In this document: positions 1 to 8,023 of the stretch, piece by piece | Position numbering within the stretch: the first letter of the stretch is position 1 | Layout: each line of letters begins with the position of its first letter | Source of the DNA: CADEED01 sp035701825 | GTDB lineage: Bacteria > Pseudomonadota > Gammaproteobacteria > Steroidobacterales > Steroidobacteraceae | Length of the DNA stretch: 64,000 nt | Direction: 5' to 3' | NCBI GenBank assembly: GCA_035701825.1 | Contig: DASSRK010000034.1 | Location: 39,074-103,073 of the forward strand | The notes under the pieces: generated by a model | Seen by the model: only the letters and a program-made list of their open reading frames with translations | What the model was told of the DNA's origin: nothing | Database searches by the model: none | Program-made: the position numbers and the translations under genes

Positions 1-2
1 TC

Positions 3-89
3 GAACTACTCACACTGACCTTGCTCGGCGTGCTCGCCGGGTTGCGCCGCCGGCCGCGTCGACTGGCGCATTTTTCCCGTTGCATTTGA
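3..89 (+). CDS. C-terminal end of a surface protein with a sorting-signal-like tail (5' partial)
   Basis: Only the last 28 codons of this gene are in the window, ending at TGA 87-89. They read as a hydrophobic stretch (LLTLTLLGVLAGL) followed at once by an arginine cluster (RRRPRR) and a short tail. This is the shape of C-terminal sorting signals of the PEP-CTERM or GlyGly-CTERM type. I favour GlyGly-CTERM because a rhombosortase gene and type II secretion genes lie 17 kb downstream. The diagnostic Gly-rich or PEP box would be upstream of the window edge, so the class cannot be settled. A plain C-terminal membrane anchor is the alternative. The reading is supported only by composition and by the in-frame stop. 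Confidence 0.45.
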   Translation, partial: ELLTLTLLGVLAGLRRRPRRLAHFSRCI

Positions 90-229
90 AAGACACCGCG
101 CTATATTTGCGCCGTACGCCATTGACGGATCAGGGTCTCCGCTACAACTACAACTAAAGGCGTTACGTCAGGTTTGGAGCGCAACGACGGATGGCGCGCG
201 CCTCCCCTTGGCGATAACGAAGGATGCTC

Positions 230-598
230 ATGTCGCGTATCTACGATCGGCTCGAATCTGCCACCCTGCATTTCACGCGCTCCGGCGCCATCAAGGAACG
301 GCTCGAGGGCGCCTGGCGCCAGTGCCTCGCGCACATCGACCCCGATGACGTGCCGCGCGAGATCCGCCTGCAGTTCCTCGAGCTCGCATCGCAGATGCAG
401 CGCGAGCGCCCGCTGCGCGGCGAAGACGCGGTGCGCGCCACGATCCGCAAGATGTCGAACGAGGAAGCCGAGAAACACGCCTCGCTGATCGTGCGCATGT
501 TCTGCCGCATCACGCGCCAGCCGGAGCTGGAACTGCCGGTACCGGTCGCGCCGAACGCCGGCGGCGCCGTCGTGCAGCTGTTCGCGGCCGAAGGTTAG
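230..598 (+). CDS. Hypothetical protein, 122 aa
   Basis: I do not recognise this small protein. It is soluble, rich in charged residues and largely helical by eye. It starts MSRIYDRLES, has a conserved-looking segment around residues 75-100 (IRKMSNEEAEKHASLIVRMF) and ends in a Pro/Ala/Gly-rich tail. It has no signal peptide or membrane segment. An ATG lies two codons upstream at 224, but the AAGGA at 220-224 is well spaced only for the ATG at 230, so I chose 230. It converges on the TIR-like gene, with 28 bp between the stops. Codon use matches its neighbours, so it is probably a real housekeeping-type gene of unknown role. Confidence 0.7.
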   Translation: MSRIYDRLESATLHFTRSGAIKERLEGAWRQCLAHIDPDDVPREIRLQFLELASQMQRERPLRGEDAVRATIRKMSNEEAEKHASLIVRMFCRITRQPELELPVPVAPNAGGAVVQLFAAEG

Positions 599-610
599 TA
601 GTTAGAGCAA

Positions 611-628
611 AGGGCGCGTCCGCGCCCT
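611..628. terminator. Perfect 8-bp hairpin between convergent genes
   Basis: AGGGCGCG (611-618) and CGCGCCCT (621-628) form a perfect inverted repeat overlapping the stop codon of the minus-strand TIR-like gene and lying 13 bp past the stop of the plus-strand gene. No T tract follows on either strand, so an intrinsic bidirectional terminator is only possible, not shown. Confidence 0.35.
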
Positions 629-1079
629 AGTCCAGCTTGAATTCGATGGTGTCCCAGCGCTGGGATTCTTCGTGGCGCGCCTGCGCCTTGATGGCGTCGA
701 CCAACGCGCGCCCGTCCCAGTCCACCGTCTGGTCGGAAAGCGAGGTGATGGCCGTCGGCAGTACCGCGTTGGCGCCGAACGGCTTCATCAGGATGACCGG
801 CTTGTCCGAGGCCTTGGCGAAGGTCATTTCGAACAGCATCAGCTCGCTCTGTTGCCGATACAAACCCGGAAGGGCAATCACGCATTCGGCCTGGGCCATC
901 TGCTTGCGCAGCTCTTCGCGGTCGGCTTCCTTGCCGCCCGAGGGCGCGCGCTCGGGCGCAGACAGATTCTTGTAGAAGAAGTTTCGCGCGCTCTCGAGGT
1001 ACTCGAAGATCCGCAGGTACTCGTCGGAGGTCTCCCACGCGTGCGTGACGAACAGGCGAATTGGATTGTTTTGTGACAT
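627..1079 (-). CDS. TIR-like (MTH538/DUF1863-type) domain protein
   Basis: This 150-residue protein is made entirely of a TIR-like fold. The first strand and loop read IRLFVTHAW near residues 8-16, a helix with YLRIFEYLES follows, and the second half has AECVIALPGLYRQQSELMLFEM and KPVILMKPFG. This is the pattern of the MTH538 TIR-like family (PF08937), whose relatives include Thoeris ThsB-type proteins that make NAD-derived signals. Family membership is from remembered pattern, and enzymatic activity is not established. A longer reading frame runs to 1145, but the ATG at 1077-1079 begins just before the conserved strand and I prefer it. No Thoeris ThsA-like or other effector gene is adjacent. 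The neighbour across a 66-bp divergent gap is an EEP hydrolase. Confidence 0.65.
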   Translation of the reverse strand: MSQNNPIRLFVTHAWETSDEYLRIFEYLESARNFFYKNLSAPERAPSGGKEADREELRKQMAQAECVIALPGLYRQQSELMLFEMTFAKASDKPVILMKPFGANAVLPTAITSLSDQTVDWDGRALVDAIKAQARHEESQRWDTIEFKLD

Positions 1080-1145
1080 GTCGACCGACCCAAGGACCTG
1101 CCTTAAGTGTAGTTTAGTCTCCGCACCCGCGCGCCCACTCCACAT

Positions 1146-1940
1146 TTGTGCGCCGCAACGTTAGCATCGAATCGCTTGCGACTGCTCGTCTACAACATCC
1201 GCTACGCCACGGGCACCGGCCCGGCCTTTCACCTGCCCTTCCCGGGAGCGGGTTACCTGCGCTCCAGCCGGCGCGTGCTCGACAACATCACGACCTTCGT
1301 GAAGCAACAGGATCCGGACATCGTCGGCCTCATCGAGGTCGACATCGGCTCGGTTCGCAGCGGCATGCTGAACCAGGCCGAGCACATCGCCGATTCGCTG
1401 GGCCACTACAGCACCTACGAGTGCAAGTACGGCAAGAGCTCCATCAACAACCTCATGCCGATCGTGCGCAAGCAGGGCAATGCCTTCCTGGCCGCGCCGC
1501 GCGTCGAGGGCGAGCGCTTCCACTACTTCGACACCGGCATCAAGCGCCTGATCATCGAGCTCGAGCTCGACAATGTCTGCATTTTCCTCGTGCACCTGGC
1601 GCTCAAGTACCGCCAGCGCCAGTACCAGCTGCGTTACCTGCACGACCTGATCGCCAAATCGCACAAGCCGGTCATCGTCACCGGCGACTTCAATACTTTC
1701 TGGGGCACGCACGAGATCTATCTCTTCATGCGGGCCGCCGGCCTGCGCAGCGCCAACGAGAAGAACCTGCCGTCTTTCCCGGCGCGCATCCCGCGCATCG
1801 AGCTGGACTTCGTCCTGGTCAGCAAGGAAATCGAAGTCACCAATTTCCAGGTGCCGGACGTGCGCTTCTCCGATCACCGGCCGATCCTCTGCGACTTCAA
1901 TGTCCGCGGTGCCGTGGCGTCGCGGACCGCCGTGGCTTAA
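1146..1940 (+). CDS. Endonuclease/exonuclease/phosphatase (EEP) family protein
   Basis: This is a 264-residue member of the EEP superfamily (PF03372), Mg-dependent hydrolases of phosphodiester or phosphomonoester bonds in DNA, lipids or inositol phosphates. Visible signatures are LLVYNIRYATG near the N-terminus, DIVGLIEVD (metal-binding Glu), VIVTGDFNTFW (the GDFN box) and FSDHRPILCDF (the terminal SDH catalytic box). There is no clear signal peptide. The start is uncertain: the best in-frame start is the TTG at 1146, with no strong ribosome site, and the fold begins only about nine residues later. It ends 8 bp before the fadJ-like gene, so the two may be co-transcribed. The substrate cannot be told from sequence. 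Confidence 0.8.
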   Translation: MCAATLASNRLRLLVYNIRYATGTGPAFHLPFPGAGYLRSSRRVLDNITTFVKQQDPDIVGLIEVDIGSVRSGMLNQAEHIADSLGHYSTYECKYGKSSINNLMPIVRKQGNAFLAAPRVEGERFHYFDTGIKRLIIELELDNVCIFLVHLALKYRQRQYQLRYLHDLIAKSHKPVIVTGDFNTFWGTHEIYLFMRAAGLRSANEKNLPSFPARIPRIELDFVLVSKEIEVTNFQVPDVRFSDHRPILCDFNVRGAVASRTAVA

Positions 1941-1948
1941 GTTAGCGC

Positions 1949-3991
1949 ATGAATTCCAACGCCCCGGTCGCCTGGGCACGCGAAGCCGATGCCGACGGCA
2001 TCGTGCGGCTCACCTTCGACAAGCCCGGCACGTCCACCAACGTGCTGTCGCGCGCCACGCTGCTCGAGTTCGAAGCCCACGTACGCGCGCTCGAGCTGTC
2101 ACCGCCGCGCGGGCTGATCATCCGTTCGGGCAAGTCGAGTGGCTTCATTGCCGGCGCCGACGTCAAGGAATTCGGCGAACTCGACAGTGCCGCGCAGGCC
2201 GAGCAGATGGTGCGCGAGGCCCACCAGGTCTTCGACCGGCTCGAGGCTCTGCCCTGCCCAAGCGTCGCCATCATCGACGGCTTCGCGCTGGGGGGAGGGC
2301 TGGAGCTCGCGATGGCGTGTCGCTACCGTGTCGGTGTTCGCAGCGACCGGCTTTCCGTGGGCCTGCCGGAGGTGATGCTCGGCATTCACCCCGGTTTCGG
2401 CGGTACCGTGCGCAGCGTTCGCATTGCCGGCGTGCGCGCGGCCATGCAGATGATGCTCACCGGCAAGACGCTGCGTGAGTCCCAGGCGAAGCGCGCCGGA
2501 TTCTTCGATCGCGTGGTCTTCCCGGCGGATGCCGAAGCCGCGGCGCGTGAGCTCATTGCGCGGCAGCCCAGGCCGCGGCGTGCCGGCCTGCTCGATCGCC
2601 TGCTGTCATGGGCGCCGATCCGTCCGCTGGTGCGGCGATCGCTGCTCGCGCAGGTGCGCGCCAAGGCGCGCCCCGAACACTACCCCGCGCCCTACGCCAT
2701 CATCGACCTGTGGAGCCGCCACGGCGCGCACGGCGCCGCCGCGTACGCGGCCGAGGCACATTCCATCGCGACGCTGATGGTGGGCGAGACTTCCCGCAAC
2801 CTGGTGCGCGTATTCACCCTCCAGGACCGCCTCAAGAACCTCGGCGGCAAGGCGCGGGTGCCACTGGAGCGCGTGCACGTGGTGGGCGCCGGCGTCATGG
2901 GCGGCGACATCGCGGCCTGGTGCGCGCAGCGCGGGCTCAACGTGACGCTGCAGGATCGCGAGCTGAAATTCATCCAGCCCGCGCTGAAACGCGCGCGCGA
3001 AGGATTCGAGAAGCGGCTCAAGGACGCCGACAAGGCGGCCATCCTCATGACCAGGATCACCGCGGATGTGCCCGGCGACGGCGTGCCCGGCGCCGACGTG
3101 ATCATCGAGGCCATCTTCGAAAGCGTCGAGGCCAAGCACGAACTGTTCGCGCGCATCGAGCCGCGCATGAAGCCGCAGGCCATCCTCGGCTCCAACACCT
3201 CGTCGATCATGCTCGAGAAGCTCGATGACCAGCTGCCGGACCCCGGCAGGCTGGTGGGCATCCACTTCTTCAATCCCGTGGCGCAGATGCCGCTCGTGGA
3301 AATCGTGCGCGGCGAAGCGAGCAGCGAAGCTGCGATCCAGAAGGCGATCGCGTTCGCGCGCAAGATCGACAAGCTGCCGCTGCCCTGCAGGAGCTCCCCG
3401 GGATTCCTGGTGAATCGCGTGCTCGTGCCCTACCTCTACGAGGCCATGTTCGCCGCGGCGGACGGCATTCCCATCGAGGTCATCGACGAGGCCGCGCTTC
3501 GCTACGGCATGCCCATGGGTCCGGTCGAACTCGCCGACGTGGTGGGACTCGACGTGTGCAAGCACGTGGGCGACATCGTGAGCGCCGCGCTGAACAAGCA
3601 GAAGCCCGACACCTCGCGACTCGACGCCCTGATCGCTGCGAAAAAACTCGGGCGCAAATCCGGTGAGGGTTTCTACGTCTGGCGGGATGGCAAGGCACAG
3701 AAGCCGCGGGTCACGGGGGAACCGCCCGCCGATCTCGAAGATCGACTCATCCTTGCGCTCGCGAACGAGTGCGCGGCGGTCTTGCGCGAGAAGATCGTGG
3801 CCGATGCCGATCTCATCGATGCCGGCGTGATCTTCGGCTCGGGGTTTGCACCGTTCCGCGGCGGCCCGCTCACCTATGCGCGCAAGCGCGGCATCGATGC
3901 GGTCGTGGCGCGGCTCACCGAACTGGCGCGGGCACATGGCGCGCGCTTCACTCCGGACACGGGCTGGTCGGAACTTCGCAGCCACGACTGA
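1949..3991 (+). CDS. fadJ: Enoyl-CoA hydratase / 3-hydroxyacyl-CoA dehydrogenase (FadJ/FadB-type multienzyme)
   Basis: This is the multifunctional beta-oxidation alpha subunit, 680 residues against about 715-730 in E. coli FadJ/FadB. The N-terminal crotonase domain has the oxyanion-hole segment FIAGADVKEF and both catalytic glutamates, GGGLE (Glu119) and LPE (Glu141). The dehydrogenase half begins with the NAD-binding GAGVMGGDIAAW near residue 313. It has SNTSSIM and IHFFNPV, which carries the catalytic His, and a C-terminal dimerisation repeat with PMGPVELADVVGLD. It hydrates trans-2-enoyl-CoA and oxidises the L-3-hydroxyacyl-CoA formed. No thiolase (FadA/FadI) gene follows, so its partner must lie elsewhere. 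I use the symbol fadJ because of this unlinked layout; FadB-type assignment is possible. Confidence 0.88.
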   Translation: MNSNAPVAWAREADADGIVRLTFDKPGTSTNVLSRATLLEFEAHVRALELSPPRGLIIRSGKSSGFIAGADVKEFGELDSAAQAEQMVREAHQVFDRLEALPCPSVAIIDGFALGGGLELAMACRYRVGVRSDRLSVGLPEVMLGIHPGFGGTVRSVRIAGVRAAMQMMLTGKTLRESQAKRAGFFDRVVFPADAEAAARELIARQPRPRRAGLLDRLLSWAPIRPLVRRSLLAQVRAKARPEHYPAPYAIIDLWSRHGAHGAAAYAAEAHSIATLMVGETSRNLVRVFTLQDRLKNLGGKARVPLERVHVVGAGVMGGDIAAWCAQRGLNVTLQDRELKFIQPALKRAREGFEKRLKDADKAAILMTRITADVPGDGVPGADVIIEAIFESVEAKHELFARIEPRMKPQAILGSNTSSIMLEKLDDQLPDPGRLVGIHFFNPVAQMPLVEIVRGEASSEAAIQKAIAFARKIDKLPLPCRSSPGFLVNRVLVPYLYEAMFAAADGIPIEVIDEAALRYGMPMGPVELADVVGLDVCKHVGDIVSAALNKQKPDTSRLDALIAAKKLGRKSGEGFYVWRDGKAQKPRVTGEPPADLEDRLILALANECAAVLREKIVADADLIDAGVIFGSGFAPFRGGPLTYARKRGIDAVVARLTELARAHGARFTPDTGWSELRSHD

Positions 3992-4023
3992 GTCGCCGCA
4001 GGTGGCGTGCTAGCATCCGGCGC

Positions 4024-5100
4024 ATGTCGTCCGATTCCCAAGAAGTCAGCGTGGAACTCCTGCGCTCCCTGACCCCGCTCGAGGGAATGAAGCGGGAAAA
4101 TCTGCACGCGCTCGCGAAGAAAGTGACCGTCAAGCAACTGACGGCCGGCCGCACCCTGTTCAAGGAGGGTGACGCCGACAAGCGCACCATCTGGGTCATC
4201 CGCGGGCTGGTCGAGATCAGCGAAAAGAGCCGCACCGTCGCCATGGTCGAAGGGGGCTCCGCCGATGCGCGCGCGCCGCTCAACCAGAGCGTGCCGCGCA
4301 AGGTCACGGCACGCTGCGTCGAGGACGTCGATTACCTGGCGATCGACTCCGACCTGCTCGACGTGATGATCACCTGGGACCAGACCGGCAGTTACGAAGT
4401 CGGCGAGCTGCAGGCACAGTTCGGTGGCGGCGATACCGACAGCGACTGGATGACCACGCTGCTGCAGACCAAGGCCTTCCATCGCATTCCGCCGGCCAAC
4501 CTGCAGGCCATCTTCATGCGCATGAACCGCCAGCAGTACCGCGCCGGCGAGGTCGTCATCAAGCAGGGAGACGAAGGCGATTACTTCTACGCCATCGTGA
4601 AGGGCCGCTGCCTGGTGACGCGCGAATCGCCGCTCAACCAGAAGGGCATCAAGCTCGCCGAGCTCGGCGTCGGCGAGACCTTCGGCGAGGAAGCGCTGAT
4701 CGCCGAGGCCAAGCGCAATGCCACCGTGACCATGCTGTCCGACGGCGTGCTGATGCGGCTCAACAAGCAGGACTTCCGTGACCTCATGCACGAGCCGCTG
4801 CTGCGCTGGGTGGACGAGCAGCAGGCGCTGAAGATCATCCAGAACAAGGGCCAGTGGCTCGACGTGCGCCTGCCGTCGGAGTTCCAGAACCTCGCCGTCG
4901 AAGGGTCGATGAACATCCCGCTGTACTTCGTGCGCCTGAAGCTCAATGCCCTCGATCGCAAGACGCCGTACGTGGTGGTGTGCGACACGGGGCGCCGATC
5001 GTCGGCCGCCGCGTTCATCCTGTCGGAGCGCGGCTTCGACGCCTACGTGCTCAAGGGCGGCATCACCACCTCGAACCTGCCGATGCGTCGCCCGGGGTAA
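4024..5100 (+). CDS. Tandem cyclic-nucleotide-binding domains fused to a rhodanese domain
   Basis: This is a 358-residue cytoplasmic protein with three modules. Two cNMP-binding (CRP-type beta-barrel) domains lie at about residues 15-120 and 145-265. The second has the canonical AGEVVIKQGDEGDYFYAIVKG and GETFGEEALI phosphate-binding cassette with RNATV; the first is more divergent. A rhodanese-like domain follows at about 270-350 with WLDVRLPSEF and an active-site loop CDTGRRS, where Cys320 is the expected sulfur carrier. No helix-turn-helix is seen, so it is not a CRP-type regulator. An inference is nucleotide-gated sulfur transfer or redox sensing. The start ATG at 4024 is 32 bp after fadJ. 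The function of this fusion is unknown to me. Confidence 0.8.
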   Translation: MSSDSQEVSVELLRSLTPLEGMKRENLHALAKKVTVKQLTAGRTLFKEGDADKRTIWVIRGLVEISEKSRTVAMVEGGSADARAPLNQSVPRKVTARCVEDVDYLAIDSDLLDVMITWDQTGSYEVGELQAQFGGGDTDSDWMTTLLQTKAFHRIPPANLQAIFMRMNRQQYRAGEVVIKQGDEGDYFYAIVKGRCLVTRESPLNQKGIKLAELGVGETFGEEALIAEAKRNATVTMLSDGVLMRLNKQDFRDLMHEPLLRWVDEQQALKIIQNKGQWLDVRLPSEFQNLAVEGSMNIPLYFVRLKLNALDRKTPYVVVCDTGRRSSAAAFILSERGFDAYVLKGGITTSNLPMRRPG

Positions 5101-5175
5101 CGAAGGCGTGATCCATTGCCCGAACTACTCGTGCGGGCAAATCGAAACATCCACGATCATTCACGGTCAGCCGTA

Positions 5176-5215
5176 CCCGCGCAAGACTCGAGCCGCTATC
5201 CTGCGCGGGCTCGAG
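5176..5215 (+). promoter_or_regulatory. Interleaved inverted repeats in the leader of the TraB/GumN gene
   Basis: Two 8-bp perfect complementary pairs are interleaved. CCCGCGCA (5176-5183) matches TGCGCGGG (5202-5209), and CTCGAGCC (5187-5194) matches GGCTCGAG (5208-5215). Because the order is A-B-A'-B' with A' and B' sharing two bases, the RNA could form either of two hairpins, or most of a pseudoknot. It lies about 45 bp upstream of the start codon and of the strong AGGAGGA ribosome site at 5243-5249. The 158-bp gap also has a weaker TTGCCCG/CGGGCAA hairpin at 5116-5140. No known riboswitch is recognised. Confidence 0.3.
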
Positions 5216-5258
5216 ACGTCGCAACCGTTCAGCGGATGACCCAGGAGGAATTGTCTAC

Positions 5259-6245
5259 ATGCGCCGATCCTGTCTTGCGGGTATTGCCCTTGCCTTCAGT
5301 TGGACACTCGCAGCGGCAGAAGAACCGGGAAGCACCGCGCCTCCCCCGCCGGCAGATGATCCCGCCGACATGCAAGTCATCGTGGTCACGGGCGTGCAGC
5401 CGGGCCCCGGGCTGTGGAAGGTGTCCAAGGGCAACCACGTCATGTGGATCCTCGGCGAAGTGTCGCCCTACCCGCGCCAGACCCAGTGGAACTCGAAGGT
5501 CTTCGATCGCCTGCTGCAGGGTTCGCAGGAACTCATCATCGACTTTTCCGGCTACTGGACGATGGACCCGAGTGACAGCGCAGCCTACGCGCGCGCGGAG
5601 AAGCTCCCGGAGGGGACGACGCTCAAGGACACGATTCCACCGCAATTGCACGAGCGCGTGGAGACGCTCGCGAATCTCTTCGGCGCCACCGACCTCGAGG
5701 AGCTTTATCCCTTCGCCGCCACCAACCGACTGGTGTCCAGCGCCATGAGGAAGCTGGACCTGACCGGGTTCAGCGCCCGGTTCGCGGCCGACGCGCTGGG
5801 AAAGAAGCGCCGCGTGAAGACCACGTATTTCTCGGCGCCGGAACCGCCGTTCAAGGTCCGCCTGCAGAGCTGGCAGGATGCCTCCAACGTGGTGTGCCTC
5901 GAGAGACTCGCCAACGCGATCAAGGACGGCGGCAATGGTGTCAAGCGCCTGGCCAATGCCTGGTCCATCGGCGACATCGATGCCCTGCGTCGCCTCGTGC
6001 CGCCCTACTCGTTCTCGCGGGATGGCTTTCGCGCCGATGAATGCGCCGCGGCGATGCGCGGCGGTGAGCAGCCGGCGCGCGAGTACAACGCGAAACGCCA
6101 GGAAGCCTGGCTGGCCGCGGCGGAGCGGGCCCTCTGGTACAACAAGCGCACCATGGCCGTGGTGCTCATGTCCGAGATCTTCGCGCCGGACGGCTACCTG
6201 GCGGGCTTGCGCGCCAAGGGATACGAGATCGAAGAGCCGAAGTGA
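5259..6245 (+). CDS. TraB/GumN family secreted protein
   Basis: This is a 328-residue exported protein. A signal peptide covers residues 1 to about 20, ending in LAAA before EEPGS, and a Pro/Ala linker follows. The mature part begins with the family hallmark GLWKVSKGNHVMWILGEVSP, corresponding to the GxLW...H.lyllGt segment of TraB/GumN proteins (PF01963). The C-terminal part has ALWYNKRTMAVVLMSEIFAPDGYLAGLRAKGY. Relatives include GumN of xanthan clusters and metalloprotease-like TIKI proteins; the enzymatic role of bacterial members is not settled. The usual second catalytic GxxH is here GEVSP, so the metal-ligand His may be missing. The start is fixed by AGGAGGA ten bases upstream. It converges on the sulP gene. 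Confidence 0.75.
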   Translation: MRRSCLAGIALAFSWTLAAAEEPGSTAPPPPADDPADMQVIVVTGVQPGPGLWKVSKGNHVMWILGEVSPYPRQTQWNSKVFDRLLQGSQELIIDFSGYWTMDPSDSAAYARAEKLPEGTTLKDTIPPQLHERVETLANLFGATDLEELYPFAATNRLVSSAMRKLDLTGFSARFAADALGKKRRVKTTYFSAPEPPFKVRLQSWQDASNVVCLERLANAIKDGGNGVKRLANAWSIGDIDALRRLVPPYSFSRDGFRADECAAAMRGGEQPAREYNAKRQEAWLAAAERALWYNKRTMAVVLMSEIFAPDGYLAGLRAKGYEIEEPK

Positions 6246-6270
6246 CGCGCGCCGCGATCGCGCTGGCCGT

Positions 6271-7980
6271 TCAGGGCGCCCACTCGACGCCGTGATCCTC
6301 GAGATAGGCGTCGACGGCGGCGCCAATGGTCGGATAGAAGCTGCCTTCGCCGAAACGCTCGAACAGCTCGAAGCGCTTCAGCTTGTCCTTGACCGGATCC
6401 TTCATTTCCGCGAATCGCAGTTCGATTCCCGACTGGCGCAATTCGCGCTCGAGCAGGTCGAGCATGTCGGCCGAAGTCACGTCGATGCTGGTCACCGGTT
6501 CAGCGGTCACGACGATGCGCCGCACCGCGGTGGGCGATCCCGCGATGGCCTCCATCAACCTCTCGCGGAAGAGCTCCGCGTTGGCGAAGAACAGCGGCGC
6601 ATCCCAGCGAAACAACACCAGGCCCGGCACGAGGCGCGCGTGCGGATAGCGCGCGGTGTCGTGGTAGCCGCGGATTCCCTCGACGCGGCCCAGGATCGCG
6701 TGGTGCGGGCGCCAGCCGTCCCACAGGAACTCGATCACCGCGAGCAGCACCGCCACGCCGATGCCGGGCACCACGCCGAACAGGGCGACCCCCGCGAAGC
6801 AGGCCATCGAGAGCCAGAACTCCCAGGCCTGGATGCGCAGGATGCGGCGCAGGTCGGCGAACTCGAACAGGCCGAGCGCGGCGGCGATCACCACGGCAGC
6901 AAGCGCGCTGTCCGGCAGGTTCCTCAACAGGTTCGGACCCAGCACCAGCAGCAATGCCACGGCGACCGCGCCGACCACGCCGGTGAGCTGAGTTTGCGCA
7001 CCGGCACTTTCGGCCACGGGTGTGCGCGAGGAACTGCTGCTGATCGGGAATCCCTGGAAGAATCCCGCCGCGAAGTTGGCGGCGCCCAGCCCGAGCATCT
7101 CCTGGTTGGGATCGACGGCGCTGTGCCGCCTGGCCGCGTAGGTTCGCGACAGCACGCTGGTGTCCGCGAACGACACCAGCGCGGCGGCGCAGCCGCCGAT
7201 GACCACCTGCCCCAGGTCGGCAAGGCTGACCAGGGGGAATGAGAATGCCGGCAGTCCCTGCGGCAGCGTGCCCAGGACCTTCACGCCCGCGGTGCCGTCG
7301 AGATTCCAGGCGCCGACGACGACGGTCGCTGCCAGCACGGACAGCAGCAGGCCGGGGATCCGGGCGAAGCGCTTCAGCAGCAGGATCGCGACGAGCGTCC
7401 CGGCGCCGATCGCGAAGGCCGCCCAGTTGATCTTGCCGGCCGCGATCGCCCTGAAGATGAGCGCGAGGTCGCCGAGGAATCCGGCGTCCTCGATCGAGAA
7501 TCCGAGTAGTTTGGGCAGCTGGCTGATGAGCACGGTCAGCGCGATGCCGTTCATGTAGCCGTAGCGGATGGGCTTGGACAGCAACTCGGTGATGAACCCC
7601 AGGCGCAGCGCGCCGATCAGGATGCACACCAGGCCGGACACCACCGCCATCGCGCTCGCGATCGTGACGGCGCGCGCGGGATCGCCGCCGGACAGCGCCA
7701 GCACCACCGACAGGATGATGGCCGCGAGCGCCGAGTCGGGGCCCAGCACCAGGATCCGGCTCGGGCCGAACACCGCGTACGCCAGCAGCGGTACGATGGT
7801 GGCGTACAGCCCGTGGATTCCCGGCAGCCCCGAGGCCTGCGCATAGGCGATGCCGACGGGCACGAGCATGGCGGTGAGTACCAGCCCGGCCGACACGTCA
7901 CGGTGGAACCAGTTGGCCTGGTACTGCCTGAAGAATTTCAGGCCCGGCAGGAAGCGGCCCGCTACCGTGAAGAACCTCAT
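6271..7980 (-). CDS. SulP family anion (sulfate) permease with C-terminal STAS domain
   Basis: This 569-residue inner-membrane transporter is of the SulP/SLC26 family. It has about 12-14 hydrophobic segments (residues ~25-430), including the family motif region GLVLTAMLVPVGIAYAQASGLPGIHGLYA, here cited only by its start, and FPISSSSSRTPVAESAGAQT. A cytoplasmic STAS domain lies at about 445-560 (RIVVTAEPVTSIDVTSADML). SulP proteins move sulfate, bicarbonate or other anions; the substrate is not predictable here, and no carbonic anhydrase or cys gene is nearby. An upstream ATG at 8013 is possible, but GAGG sits at proper distance before the ATG at 7980, which I chose. The STAS tail is followed by a short acidic end. 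Confidence 0.85.
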   Translation of the reverse strand: MRFFTVAGRFLPGLKFFRQYQANWFHRDVSAGLVLTAMLVPVGIAYAQASGLPGIHGLYATIVPLLAYAVFGPSRILVLGPDSALAAIILSVVLALSGGDPARAVTIASAMAVVSGLVCILIGALRLGFITELLSKPIRYGYMNGIALTVLISQLPKLLGFSIEDAGFLGDLALIFRAIAAGKINWAAFAIGAGTLVAILLLKRFARIPGLLLSVLAATVVVGAWNLDGTAGVKVLGTLPQGLPAFSFPLVSLADLGQVVIGGCAAALVSFADTSVLSRTYAARRHSAVDPNQEMLGLGAANFAAGFFQGFPISSSSSRTPVAESAGAQTQLTGVVGAVAVALLLVLGPNLLRNLPDSALAAVVIAAALGLFEFADLRRILRIQAWEFWLSMACFAGVALFGVVPGIGVAVLLAVIEFLWDGWRPHHAILGRVEGIRGYHDTARYPHARLVPGLVLFRWDAPLFFANAELFRERLMEAIAGSPTAVRRIVVTAEPVTSIDVTSADMLDLLERELRQSGIELRFAEMKDPVKDKLKRFELFERFGEGSFYPTIGAAVDAYLEDHGVEWAP

Positions 7981-8023
7981 GCAGACCTCGCTTGCCGACC
8001 GCGGCGAGATCATTGCACGAAGC

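Noticed and set aside
2606..3985. A long (459 codon) minus-strand frame opposite fadJ
   Set aside because: High GC leaves antisense frames open. The translation is His/Arg-rich with no domain, while the plus strand encodes a full FadJ-type enzyme.
5116..5140. TTGCCCG/CGGGCAA hairpin as a terminator after the cNMP-rhodanese gene
   Set aside because: The stem is only 7 bp with an 11-nt loop and no T tract follows.
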